64,000 nucleotides of DNA from a bacterium (GTDB taxonomy: Bacteria > Planctomycetota > Planctomycetia > Pirellulales > Pirellulaceae). The stretch lies in assembly GCA_016124445.1 (NCBI GenBank), contig WGNR01000003.1, positions 1 through 64,000 on the forward strand. The letters run 5' to 3'. The notes beneath the pieces were generated by a model that ran no database searches, was not told the origin of the DNA, and saw nothing but the letters and a program-made list of their open reading frames with translations. The translations under genes were made by a program, and so were the position numbers. Positions 9,828 through 17,705 of this stretch are shown here, in pieces (within the stretch, counting starts at the first letter, position 1; the number at the start of each line of letters is the position of its first letter).

Positions 9828-10014
9828 ATAGCGAGATTTGGCTCGAAGCGCAACAATCCCAAACTGTCTGGTTGAGGTGCCCTACGAATGCTGAATTCCT
9901 GGCAAAAAGAATTCTTGCCGCAACCATATCGCACTGACATTGCGGTCGCGCGCGGGCGATATTGCGGTTTCCGAATCGCCGGAAACGTAGAGTGAGTGCG
10001 CGAGAGCACAAAAT

Positions 10015-10033
10015 GGTTAACGAATCATTAACC
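10015..10033. promoter_or_regulatory. GGTTAA/TTAACC palindrome upstream of the relaxase
   Basis: GGTTAACGAATCATTAACC is a 19-bp near-perfect palindrome 26 bp upstream of the relaxase ATG. It shares the TTAAC half-site with the palindrome at 9810-9827. It could be an autoregulatory operator, or part of an oriT, which in MobF systems often lies next to the relaxase gene. Confidence 0.45.
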
Positions 10034-10059
10034 AATCCTGTGATACCGTAGAATCAGTT

Positions 10060-12756
10060 ATGATTCGTATCACGCAACAAGATAATGCCCGGTCGGCCAA
10101 GTCGTATTATGCAAAATCCGACTATTACAGCGAGGGGCAAGAGATAGTAGGTGCCTGGGGCGGCAAGGGTGCTGCTCGCCTTGGTCTGACCGGAATGGTC
10201 GATCAATTCTCATTCGAGCGACTCTGCGACAACCTGCATCCTCAAACCGGTAAGCCATTGACGGTACGGACCAGGTCTGAGCGAACCGTGGGATACGATT
10301 TCACCTTCTCGGTGCCGAAGTCGGTCTCACTTCTCTATGCCATGAGCGGCGATCAGGACATTCTGGAAGCCTTTCGTGGTGCGGTGGACGAAACCATGCG
10401 GGAGATGGAAGCCGAGATGATGACCCGCGTCCGCCGGGGCCATCAGGATACCAACCGTACAACGGGCAACATGACCTGGGCGGAGTTCATCCATACCACA
10501 TCCAGGCCTGTGGACGGCCTACCTGACCCGCAGTTGCATGCCCATGTCTTTGTCTTCAATACGACGTGGGATCAAAAGGAAAGCCGTTGGAAGGCCGGTC
10601 AGTTCCGGGAACTGAAGCGGGATGCGCCGTACTTCCAGGCGGCGTTCCGCGTCCGGTTAGCCAACAGTCTCCAGGACATTGGTTTCGGCATCACGCGGAA
10701 GCGCGATGATTTCGAGATCGCCGGGATTCCGGCGGACGTACTCAAGCGATTCTCACGGCGCACCGCTGTTATTGAACGCATGGCGGAAGAAAAGGGGATC
10801 ACCAATCCCGACCGCAAAGCCGAGCTTGGGGCGGAATCTCGCGAGAAGAAGGCTGACACAATGGGATTGCAGGCCCTTCGGAAGGAATGGAATGAGCGTC
10901 TTTCAAACGGCGAACGTGAGGACTTAGCGTCGGTCCATCGCCGGGAGAAGGAGTTTGCCCGGCAGGATCGTAGCGAGACGATGGCCGTTGATTACGCCTT
11001 GGAACATAGTTTCGTGCGTGACGCGGTGCTTCCCGAACGAAAGCTGGTGACCGAAGCCCTGAAACGGGGCCTCGGGGCCGTAACCGTTGAAGATACCGGG
11101 CGCGAGATGCAAAGCCGCGCACTGGTGCGAAGCGAGATCGGTGGCCGGAAGATGGCGACCACGAAAGAAATGCTCGCCCTGGAATCCAAGCTGATCGCAT
11201 TTGCCCGCGATGGCCGGGGCCGGTGCCGACCGCTCGGAAAAGCAGATCGGGAGGTTTCCCGAGAGTGGTTCAATGAAGGGCAGAAGGCTGCGGTTCGCCA
11301 TGTACTCGGCTCGCGTGACCGGGTGACGATCATTCGCGGTGTCGCCGGTACGGGTAAGACAACCCTTGAGCAAGAAATCGGCGAAGCGCTGGCCGAAGTG
11401 GGCGTTCCCGTGGTGGCGCTGGCCCAGTCCGTGAAAGCCAGCCGCGAAGTGCTGAGGAATGAAGCAGGGTTTACCGAAGCTGACACAGTTGCCCGGTTCC
11501 TCAAAGATAAGGAGATGCAGGCCGGGGCGAAGAACGGTGTCATCCTGGTGGATGAGGCCAGTCAGCTCGGCACGCGGGATATGCTCCGCGTGTTCGATGC
11601 CGCCGAAGAGTTGAGCGCTCGTGTGATCCTGGTCGGCGACCGCAGGCAGCATCGAAGCGTGACGGCGGGCGAGCCGCTGAAGCTCTTGCAGAAGTCGGCA
11701 GGTCTCCAAGTAGCAGAGGTGACGGAGATTCTGCGGCAGCAGGGTGACTATAAGAAAGCGGCGCAGGCCCTGAGCGAGGGCCGGACGGATGAGGCGTTTG
11801 ACGAACTCGACAAGCTCGGATGGATCAGGGAGGTCGATGATTCGGAGCGATACCGAGAGCTTGCCAGTTCATACTTAGAGGCTGTAACGGAGCGGAAAAA
11901 GGGCGGTGCTTTCAAGACCGCCCTTGTCGTATCTCCAACCCATGCGGAAGCGGCACGGATCACGCAGGCCGTCCGCGAAGGCCTCAAGGAGCAGGGAAAG
12001 CTCGGCCAGGAGCGTGTCGTGTCGGGCTGGGTTCCTTCGCATCTCACCGATGCCCAGAAAGCCGATGCGACGCAGTACGAGCCGGGCGACCTTCTCCAGT
12101 TCCATCAGAACGCGCCGGGGTTCACAAAAGGCTCGCGGCTGATTCTGGATGAGGGCAGCAGCGTACCGACGCAGGCTGCGAACCGTTTCGAGGTCTACCG
12201 ACCGGCGCAGTTCGCCCTTGCGGCTGGTGATCGCATCCGTATTACCGCTGGCGGCAAGACCAAAGACGGCAAGCATCGCCTGAGCAATGGTTCCCTGATG
12301 ACCGTCCAGGGATTCACCGCTCGCGGTGACATTGTGGTCGATCACGGCTGGGTGATTGACCGTGATTTCGGCCATCTGACGCATGGCTATGTGGTCACCA
12401 GCCATTCCAGTCAGGGTGTGACGGTGGATAAGGTGTTTGTGGGCATTTCCAGCCAGTCATTGCCTGCAACTGGTCAACGGACGGCGTATGTCGCCGTGAC
12501 GCGAGGCAGGCAGCAGGCCGTGATCTATACGGATGACCGTGTGGAACTGCTCAAAGCCTTTGGCAAGCCAGATGATCCGGTCTCGGCGACCGACTTGGCG
12601 GAATCGTCGCAGCCAAACGCTGGTAACGGCAACCGAATGAAGGACCGGGGCACATTCATGCGCGAGCGAGCTGTGTTTGCTCCATCAGCGCAGCATTCTC
12701 GCAAGGGAAAAGGCTGGGAACAGCCCCCACGACCGGAGTTAGACAATGCACGATGA
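10060..12756 (+). CDS. MobF-type conjugative relaxase-helicase (TrwC/TraI-like)
   Basis: This 898-residue protein combines an N-terminal TrwC relaxase domain (about 1-300) with a SF1 helicase. The catalytic tyrosines lie in SYYAKSDYY (Y16, Y17, Y22, Y23), and the metal-binding histidines in FIHTTSRPVDG (about H145) and PDPQLHAHVFVFN (about H160, H162). The helicase has Walker A GVAGTGKTT (about 427-435) and Walker B VDEASQLG (about 497). It nicks oriT, binds the 5' end covalently and unwinds the transferred strand. It probably works with the TraG-like ATPase at 19587-21215. The end overlaps the next gene by 11 bp. It is somewhat shorter than plasmid TraI/TrwC but has all key motifs. Confidence 0.95.
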   Translation: MIRITQQDNARSAKSYYAKSDYYSEGQEIVGAWGGKGAARLGLTGMVDQFSFERLCDNLHPQTGKPLTVRTRSERTVGYDFTFSVPKSVSLLYAMSGDQDILEAFRGAVDETMREMEAEMMTRVRRGHQDTNRTTGNMTWAEFIHTTSRPVDGLPDPQLHAHVFVFNTTWDQKESRWKAGQFRELKRDAPYFQAAFRVRLANSLQDIGFGITRKRDDFEIAGIPADVLKRFSRRTAVIERMAEEKGITNPDRKAELGAESREKKADTMGLQALRKEWNERLSNGEREDLASVHRREKEFARQDRSETMAVDYALEHSFVRDAVLPERKLVTEALKRGLGAVTVEDTGREMQSRALVRSEIGGRKMATTKEMLALESKLIAFARDGRGRCRPLGKADREVSREWFNEGQKAAVRHVLGSRDRVTIIRGVAGTGKTTLEQEIGEALAEVGVPVVALAQSVKASREVLRNEAGFTEADTVARFLKDKEMQAGAKNGVILVDEASQLGTRDMLRVFDAAEELSARVILVGDRRQHRSVTAGEPLKLLQKSAGLQVAEVTEILRQQGDYKKAAQALSEGRTDEAFDELDKLGWIREVDDSERYRELASSYLEAVTERKKGGAFKTALVVSPTHAEAARITQAVREGLKEQGKLGQERVVSGWVPSHLTDAQKADATQYEPGDLLQFHQNAPGFTKGSRLILDEGSSVPTQAANRFEVYRPAQFALAAGDRIRITAGGKTKDGKHRLSNGSLMTVQGFTARGDIVVDHGWVIDRDFGHLTHGYVVTSHSSQGVTVDKVFVGISSQSLPATGQRTAYVAVTRGRQQAVIYTDDRVELLKAFGKPDDPVSATDLAESSQPNAGNGNRMKDRGTFMRERAVFAPSAQHSRKGKGWEQPPRPELDNAR

Positions 12757-13261
12757 AAAGATGACACCTCAGCGGCGTTACAACGTCAATCCGCATCTTT
12801 CAGGGCATGTGAAACGTGCATCCTTCGGCAATGACGGCGGGGACGATGGCGAAGACTGTTGCCCGGCCTTTGGATATCTGCGCGGCATCCATGACCGCTC
12901 AACGGCCATCGAGTTCCGATTCCGAAATGGGAACAGCGCATTCTTTCCGTATAGTTGGCTAGGGCCGTGGTGGTACAACCCGACTGAAGGCTTGCTCATC
13001 AAGTTCACGGGCGACGTGGTCTACCTGGTGCTGATCCGGGGCAGCAATCTGGATACTCCGCTGGCTGAACGGTCCATTGATCTGCTGCATGCCGGATTGC
13101 ACCGGCACCGAGTGGTGTGGATTCGCGAAATGAGCCAGGAAGACATTGCCCAGGTCGGCGAGTCGGGACCGACGATTGATTCGATCCATGTTGTGGAATT
13201 TGAATCAAACGCGGAACTCAAGGAATGGCTCGGAAAGACAGCGAGCGGATTCTTAAATTAG
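12746..13261 (+). CDS. Hypothetical protein coupled to the relaxase
   Basis: A 171-residue protein I do not recognise. The start overlaps the relaxase 3' end by 11 bp, so it is probably co-translated. It has an aromatic-rich central part (FPYSWLGPWWYNPTEGLLIKF) followed by DVVYLVLIRGSNL, reminiscent of small PH-like or Sm-like beta folds, and an acidic C-terminal helix. No signal peptide or membrane segment is seen. Its location suggests an accessory in DNA transfer, but this is context only. Confidence 0.7.
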   Translation: MHDEKMTPQRRYNVNPHLSGHVKRASFGNDGGDDGEDCCPAFGYLRGIHDRSTAIEFRFRNGNSAFFPYSWLGPWWYNPTEGLLIKFTGDVVYLVLIRGSNLDTPLAERSIDLLHAGLHRHRVVWIREMSQEDIAQVGESGPTIDSIHVVEFESNAELKEWLGKTASGFLN

Positions 13262-14079
13262 CACACTTCCGCCCATCGCCCGTTAATGCATACATTCTTG
13301 CATCCAGCAGTAGCGATTGGAGCGATTGACACAGAACCGCATTGCATATCGCTCGCACGCTGCTGGCTTTCTAGCTGTTGCAGGTTCTCGAATGTCCTTT
13401 GCCAAGCCGCAGCCTGTTGTGCTTGCGCTTGGGCCATTGCTCCATTTTCCTTTGACGTGAAATCCGCCCATAGCTTCTGCATGCCGACTTGGAAATCCTC
13501 TGCATCCATTTTCTGCTTGTCAGCTTTCCGTGCGAATGCCAAAGAGTCTGCCATGTACTGCGTCAGCAAGTATTTGTATGTATACACCGGCATGATCTCG
13601 CGATTGACAATTGCATTCTGGCACGATGCAACGTTGAAGTAACTTCCTTTCTTTCCACGCTTGAGATACTGACTCTTGTTGTCGGCGACTTGCGTTTGGT
13701 AGTCTTCCCATGTTATGTCTCCAGCCGCATATTCGTCGGCAGCCTTGGTCGCTTTACTCTTGAGCCGATCAAAAGCAGACTTTGAGTACGCTACGGGTCT
13801 AATAGTCTGCATATAGATATCGGAATAGCATTGAATCATAGCGACCATCTTGTCTCTTGGAACAGGTCCAGTGTCGCCAGATGAGCATGTGGCATTACCC
13901 ATGTCGTATGCCTTGTTCCACGCTTCAGCTTCAGGCTTCGACAGGTACTGATAGTATATGCACTGTCGTGCTATTTCCGACTTTGCACGATCTGCTGCCG
14001 AATTGAGTTGCATTTGCTGTGCTACTCCGCAGCCCGTTAACAATAGAAGCACTGTGCATACCGCGACAACTTGTTTCAT
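13258..14079 (-). CDS. Cys-rich lipoprotein of unknown function in the transfer region
   Basis: A 273-residue protein with a type II signal (MKQVVAVCTVLLLLTGCG, lipobox LTGC). The mature part is helical and Gln/Ala rich (AQAQAQQAAAWQRTFENLQQLESQQ), and the C-terminus holds four Cys in about 25 residues (CGSVS...GCKNVCINGRWAEVC). It converges with the preceding gene, overlapping by 4 bp. Lipoproteins beside relaxase genes are often entry-exclusion or mating-surface proteins, but no family is recognised. Base composition is more AT-rich than its neighbours by eye, hinting at a separate origin. Confidence 0.7.
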   Translation of the reverse strand: MKQVVAVCTVLLLLTGCGVAQQMQLNSAADRAKSEIARQCIYYQYLSKPEAEAWNKAYDMGNATCSSGDTGPVPRDKMVAMIQCYSDIYMQTIRPVAYSKSAFDRLKSKATKAADEYAAGDITWEDYQTQVADNKSQYLKRGKKGSYFNVASCQNAIVNREIMPVYTYKYLLTQYMADSLAFARKADKQKMDAEDFQVGMQKLWADFTSKENGAMAQAQAQQAAAWQRTFENLQQLESQQRASDMQCGSVSIAPIATAGCKNVCINGRWAEVC

Positions 14080-14206
14080 TTGGCCCCCTGTGTTTCAATG
14101 ACAATGCTGCTTGCACATAGATGCAAATCAGCAACTTGCGAATAGTTAACAGCGAAAGGCACAACTGTCACGCGATTTATTATTCAGAAAGCAGTGAAAC
14201 AAACCC

Positions 14207-14230
14207 GGCCGCCGGAGTCATCCGGCGGCC
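14207..14230 (-). terminator. Terminator of the 114-residue gene
   Basis: A perfect 10-bp GC stem (GGCCGCCGGA/TCCGGCGGCC) with a 4-nt loop. On the minus strand it is followed by GGGTTTGTTTC. It lies 27 bp after the stop of the gene at 14257-14601. Confidence 0.65.
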
Positions 14231-14256
14231 GGCGGCGTTCTGGCGTGCGGGTACGA

Positions 14257-14601
14257 TCATTCCCGGCAGTCCGGGCATGTGCCGACATAGTTTGCCTGCA
14301 ACAGGTCGGGGGCAGGTTGAATGCAGGTCCATCCCTCGGCGATTGCCTGTTCTTCGGTGCTGATGTCTGCACCTGCATCACAGGATTCGCAGACAAGGCT
14401 GAAGACCGGTTCGGGGTGTCCGGCGGTTCGCCGCAGCACACTGCAAATGTAAGCGTTCATCGCCTCGGGCGTGTACTGGTACGGGTAGAATCCGCCGCTG
14501 GCAAACCAGCGTTTCAGGGCAAGGGCGAGTTCCCTTGCTGTGTCGAAGTCTCCGTCGCGCATGGCGTGGTACATATCGAGATAGGTTTGGTTCGGGTCCA
14601 T
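14257..14601 (-). CDS. Hypothetical protein with C-terminal zinc-ribbon-like cysteines
   Basis: A 114-residue soluble protein. The N-terminal half is helical (DMYHAMRDGDFDTARELALAL, TPR-like in style), the second half has CESC and a terminal CPDC, which could form a zinc ribbon. It follows ardC on the same strand but is separated by a strong terminator hairpin. I cannot name a family. Similar small zinc-ribbon proteins accompany ArdC and relaxases on planctomycete elements, as far as I can infer. Confidence 0.65.
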   Translation of the reverse strand: MDPNQTYLDMYHAMRDGDFDTARELALALKRWFASGGFYPYQYTPEAMNAYICSVLRRTAGHPEPVFSLVCESCDAGADISTEEQAIAEGWTCIQPAPDLLQANYVGTCPDCRE

Positions 14602-14640
14602 GTGAAGCCCTCTCGTGTTTGGGACGTTGGGTCAAAGAAA

Positions 14641-14670
14641 CCCGCCCGCCGGGCATCGCCAGCGGGCGGG
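14641..14670 (-). terminator. ardC terminator
   Basis: CCCGCCCGC pairs with GCGGGCGGG across a 12-nt loop, 14 bp after the ardC stop. On the minus strand it is followed by TTTCTTTG. This is a good intrinsic terminator. Confidence 0.7.
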
Positions 14671-14683
14671 ATGGTCAAAGCTG

Positions 14684-15586
14684 TCAGGATGCCGGCTGCG
14701 GTTGCAGGCCGTGCAGGAATTCCACAGCCTTGCTCGCGTGGGATGCGGCGGAGAAAATCGCCCGCTTGTCGTCCTTCAGTACCTTCAGCCATTCGGCGAT
14801 ATAGGCGGCGTGGTCGTCGCGAATCTCCGGCGTGATCTTAAGGTCAGCACACAGGAAAGCCGATCCGAGTTCGGCGACCAGTTCTTCCATCGCGTAGCCT
14901 TCATCGCCCCAGCGTTTGCGGCCGAATTCACGATTCAGGCGGCTTTGATGCCGGGTCCAATGCGTCATCTCGTGGGCGAGCGTTGCGGCGTGTGCTTCGG
15001 CATTGCGGAAAGTCTCCAGTGGGGGCAGTTTCACGTAGTCGCCTTCAATCGCGTAGTAAGCCCGATTGCCTCCGGTGCGGATGTCGGCTTTCGTGTTGGC
15101 GAAATAGGCTTCCACGTGCTCGATCCGCTCAATGGTTTCGGTCGGTGGTTCGGCCAGCGTGTAATAGTGGCCCGGCAGTCCCTCGCACTGCTCGGCATTG
15201 AAAACGGTGTACTCCTTGAGAAACGGAATCTCCGCTTCGGTCTCACTGCCGTCTTCGGTTTGCTCCGTCTTCTTGAAGGTGCTGGCATAAACAACCGGGG
15301 AGCCGTGCTCGCCCTTCTTGACGTGTCCGCCAAGTTGCTTTGCCTGCTGGAAGGTGAGCCAGAACGGGCAGGAGTAGCCTTGCATCTCTGCCGATGCCCA
15401 CAGCATCAGGATATTGATTCCCTGATATGGTTGGCCGCTGTGCCGCAGTGGTCGCGTGATGCGTCCGGCTGCGTTCTCTGCGTTCCAAGGCTTGAGCCAA
15501 GGCCGCACGCCTCGCTCAAGCTCTGCGACGATGTGCGAGGTAACACGGGTGTAAACGTCGGTGCGGGTTGTGGTGGCGGTTGCCAT
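14684..15586 (-). CDS. ardC: ArdC-family antirestriction protein / ssDNA-binding zincin
   Basis: A 300-residue protein with the ArdC layout: an N-terminal single-stranded-DNA-binding domain (DUF1738, about residues 5-130, with RPWLKPWN and YQGINILMLW) and a C-terminal metallopeptidase-like domain with HEMTHW (H205, E206, H209) and a downstream glutamate in EELVAELG. ArdC proteins enter recipient cells with the transferred strand and protect it from restriction. Its place beside relaxase and coupling-protein genes fits. It is followed by a terminator and faces away from the structured region at 15691-15825. Confidence 0.92.
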   Translation of the reverse strand: MATATTTRTDVYTRVTSHIVAELERGVRPWLKPWNAENAAGRITRPLRHSGQPYQGINILMLWASAEMQGYSCPFWLTFQQAKQLGGHVKKGEHGSPVVYASTFKKTEQTEDGSETEAEIPFLKEYTVFNAEQCEGLPGHYYTLAEPPTETIERIEHVEAYFANTKADIRTGGNRAYYAIEGDYVKLPPLETFRNAEAHAATLAHEMTHWTRHQSRLNREFGRKRWGDEGYAMEELVAELGSAFLCADLKITPEIRDDHAAYIAEWLKVLKDDKRAIFSAASHASKAVEFLHGLQPQPAS

Positions 15587-15690
15587 GATCGTTGGTCCTT
15601 TCTGAACTTTGGAAATGTCCCCTTACGCGAAACGCGCTCGCGTTTTCCGGCGGAAGGGGGGCAAAGCCCAAAAGGAAAGGGGGGAGTGCA

Positions 15691-15825
15691 GTCAAGGACG
15701 ACCGGCGTGGAGGGGCACCCGGTCTGCACAAGCGAGGCTTTGCGAGCGCGGAAGATTGGGGAGGAAGCCGCGCCGGTCGCGTGGCCCCGATCCTTGACGG
15801 CACGGGGGATTCACCCCCTGTTTTT
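15691..15825 (+). ncRNA. Candidate structured RNA with its own terminator
   Basis: Between ardC and tRNA-Leu lies a gene-free stretch with long-range pairing. GTCAAGGA (15691-15698) pairs with TCCTTGAC (15791-15798), and CGACCGGCG (15699-15707) pairs with CGCCGGTCG (15771-15779), leaving an 11-nt bulge. It is followed by GGGGG-ATTCA-CCCCC and TGTTTTT (15804-15825), an intrinsic terminator for the plus strand. Together this looks like an independent small RNA, though an oriT-like or replication structure is possible. An additional palindrome AAACGCG-CT-CGCGTTT lies upstream at 15630-15645. No known RNA family was recognised. Confidence 0.4.
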
Positions 15826-15956
15826 CACACGAGAGGGCGAGAGGGGGCGATAGCCGTCCGGCAGGACCGGAGCGAAGCGAAGCCCGGAAGCACTCGGTCG
15901 CCTGGATGGCGGACGTGCCCAGAGAATTACACGTTTATGGAATAGATTCTGTTTGA

Positions 15957-16041
15957 TGGTGCCCCTGGTCGGACTCGAACCAACACGCCTTGCGGCACTC
16001 GATTTTGAGTCGAGCGCGTCTACCAATTCCACCACAGGGGC
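15957..16041 (-). tRNA. tRNA-Leu (anticodon CAA)
   Basis: Read on the minus strand, the acceptor arm GCCCCTG pairs with CAGGGGC, and discriminator A and an encoded CCA follow. The anticodon loop CTCAAAA is closed by TCGA/TCGA and gives anticodon CAA. There is a long variable arm (TGCCGCAAGGCGT), as expected for class II tRNA-Leu, and a standard T-arm with GGTTCGAGTCC. The gene is intact. Its anticodon arm is the likely attachment core for the adjacent tyrosine integrase. Confidence 0.95.
16003..16018. repeat. Att core copy in the tRNA-Leu anticodon arm
   Basis: TTTTGAGTCGAGCGCG matches TTTTGAGTCTAGCGCG at 17463-17478 in 15 of 16 positions. The two copies bracket the tyrosine integrase gene. 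Tyrosine integrases commonly use tRNA anticodon loops as attB. Confidence 0.6.
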
Positions 16042-16125
16042 ACAGCACTTTGCGTCGATCGACACCTCACCTTATAGCGGCGAAGGAAGATTTCGCAATT
16101 AGTTATTTCAATGCCCTCGCAGTTC

Positions 16126-17307
16126 TCACGAGTCTTTGTCTGGAACCGGCTTTGCGGGCTTTGGTGGTTTCTGCTTACGCACATTGACGGCGGCGGCGTC
16201 GATGCTCGTCTTGATATGCGACGCGTAGTATTTCTCGATCATCTCCACGCTCGTGCGGCAGTTCTTGGCTATCTGGTAGATGTCCGCGCCTTCCATCAGC
16301 CGGAGGCAGATATACGTGTGCCGAAGGCTGTAGGCCGTTCGGCGGTTGCCTTCCCGGTCGAATTTCAATCCCTCTTCGTCGAGAATGCGGTTAAACATTT
16401 CGCGGTGAGTTTTGGGGAAGATGGCGTCTGTAGCATCGGGATTGTTGCGATTCTTGAGGCGACGGAAAGGCATAACCGCACCGGTCATGCTCTTGCAGTA
16501 GCCGACGCCTCGCTTGCCGCGAACTTCGATTTCAAGGATGGTCTCGCCGGTGGCGTCATCGAGGACGATGGCGACATCGCGATACTGAAGTCTGGCAGCT
16601 TCGTCCGGTCTCAAGCCAGTGTTGGCCATGAACAGGACGTAGTCGTGCAGTTGGGCGCTTTCCCATGCGTACCGGCTGCGAGTGGGAGTCTTGGCGCGTT
16701 TTCTCGTCGCCGTGTAAAGTTGCTTGTACTCGTCGGGTGAGAACCATGCCCGGTGAGAAATCTTGCGGGATGCCTTGAAGGGTTCAGACAGGTCGGGAAC
16801 CAGCGGGAGCCAGCCATGCCGGTTGGCAGTTTTGAGGACTTGCCGAATGGCGACGATCTCCTGGTGCATCGTGCTTCGAGCCGGCGGCTGGCCGCGTTCG
16901 GCTATGGCCTTTTCGCGGCGGTGGATGCGGTACTTCTGCACGACGCCCGGCGTGATTTCGCCAACCACCATGTGGCCGAAGAAAGGAAGGATGTGGTTCC
17001 TGAGACGCATTTCCTGCAACTCAACGTATAGCTCGCTGCGTTGCCCTTCGGTGATGATCTGGTATTCGCGAATGAACTGCTCAGCGGCATAGGCGAAGGT
17101 CTTGCCGTGAATCAGTTCGCCACGTTTGAGTTTGCCTCGCAGCTCAAGGTACCAGTCCTCCGCGATGTCCTTTGCGCGTGACAGGCTCTCCTCCCGTGTG
17201 CTCATACGGTAGTTTCTGCCGTCGAGAAATGTCGCACATTGCCAGTAGCGGCTGTTCTCCCGCTGGTAAAGGTGGAGTCTTCCTCCCATTAACACGTGGT
17301 CTGTCAT
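16126..17307 (-). CDS. Tyrosine recombinase/integrase
   Basis: A 393-residue phage-type integrase. The N-terminal half carries the arm-binding and core-binding SAM-like domains. The catalytic domain shows the first arginine in GLRPDEAARL, the second box in AYSLRHTYICL and the nucleophilic tyrosine in MIEKYYASH. It catalyses site-specific integration and excision. I chose MTDHVLMGGRL at 17307 as start; one more in-frame ATG lies 21 bp upstream. The gene ends 85 bp from the 5' end of tRNA-Leu(CAA), and a copy of the tRNA anticodon core with flanking direct repeats lies just upstream of its start, which marks this as an att-int module. Confidence 0.93.
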   Translation of the reverse strand: MTDHVLMGGRLHLYQRENSRYWQCATFLDGRNYRMSTREESLSRAKDIAEDWYLELRGKLKRGELIHGKTFAYAAEQFIREYQIITEGQRSELYVELQEMRLRNHILPFFGHMVVGEITPGVVQKYRIHRREKAIAERGQPPARSTMHQEIVAIRQVLKTANRHGWLPLVPDLSEPFKASRKISHRAWFSPDEYKQLYTATRKRAKTPTRSRYAWESAQLHDYVLFMANTGLRPDEAARLQYRDVAIVLDDATGETILEIEVRGKRGVGYCKSMTGAVMPFRRLKNRNNPDATDAIFPKTHREMFNRILDEEGLKFDREGNRRTAYSLRHTYICLRLMEGADIYQIAKNCRTSVEMIEKYYASHIKTSIDAAAVNVRKQKPPKPAKPVPDKDS

Positions 17308-17351
17308 CCTGACTCTCGAAACGCGCATCCTTCCTTGGAAAAACGCGAAAG

Positions 17352-17369
17352 TGTGTAACTACTGTGTAA
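17352..17369. repeat. Paired TGTGTAA repeats, left of the core (putative integrase arm sites)
   Basis: TGTGTAA occurs at 17352-17358 and 17363-17369, one helical turn apart. A second pair lies on the other side of the core at 17532-17550. Paired short direct repeats on both sides of a core are typical arm-type binding sites of tyrosine integrases. Confidence 0.5.
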
Positions 17370-17462
17370 GTGTAGCGCAGGTGCAAAATGATGTCGAGAA
17401 GATGATGTAAGCGATTGAATATGAAACAGATTCAGATTGGCGTGTTTTCTAGACGTAAATGC

Positions 17463-17478
17463 TTTTGAGTCTAGCGCG
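17463..17478. repeat. Second att core copy (attP-like), 1460 bp from the tRNA copy
   Basis: TTTTGAGTCTAGCGCG matches the tRNA-Leu anticodon arm except for one base. Beyond the core, similarity to the tRNA 5' half fades (TAGCAATAAC compared with TACCAATTCC), so it may be the phage-side core or a decayed tRNA remnant. It is symmetrically placed between the two TGTGTAA pairs. Confidence 0.55.
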
Positions 17479-17531
17479 GGTAGCAATAACATTCAGTGGA
17501 ACAACAATAAAATGCGGATAGAAAATGTGTA

Positions 17532-17550
17532 TGTGTAACAACCTGTGTAA
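17532..17550. repeat. Paired TGTGTAA repeats, right of the core
   Basis: TGTGTAA at 17532-17538 and 17544-17550, 12 bp apart, in the same orientation as the left pair at 17352-17369. Together with the core they make an attP-like arrangement of about 200 bp. Confidence 0.5.
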
Positions 17551-17558
17551 AAAACGAC

Positions 17559-17608
17559 CCGTTTTGCTTGTTATGCGCCCTTTGGAGCGCATAACAATGT
17601 GAAAACGG
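17559..17608. repeat. 50-bp interrupted dyad near the att region
   Basis: TTGTTATGCGC (17568-17578) pairs perfectly with GCGCATAACAA (17587-17597), and an outer CCGTTTT/AAAACGG pair (17559-17565, 17602-17608) extends the symmetry. It lies in a gene-free stretch (17308-17705) between integrase and a small gene. It could be an excisionase or host-factor site, or a transcription terminator with the weak outer stem. Confidence 0.5.
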
Positions 17609-17705
17609 TGTAGCTGGTGGTTGCGATGTGGTCAACAAGGAGCAGTTTGGCAGCCGTGGAGACGGAATGCGATGAAGAATGGCGCGACGGATACGACAAG
17701 AGTAG

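Noticed and set aside
15592..15945. 118-codon plus-strand frame in the structured region
   Set aside because: Low-complexity Gly/Arg-rich translation from GC-rich DNA, better explained as structured non-coding DNA.
17461..17500. A second tRNA gene near the att core
   Set aside because: Only the anticodon-arm core is similar; no acceptor or T-arm can be folded.
17568..17597. dif-like XerCD site
   Set aside because: Half-sites resemble GCGCATAA, but their orientation is inverted compared with dif and the central spacing is 8 bp.
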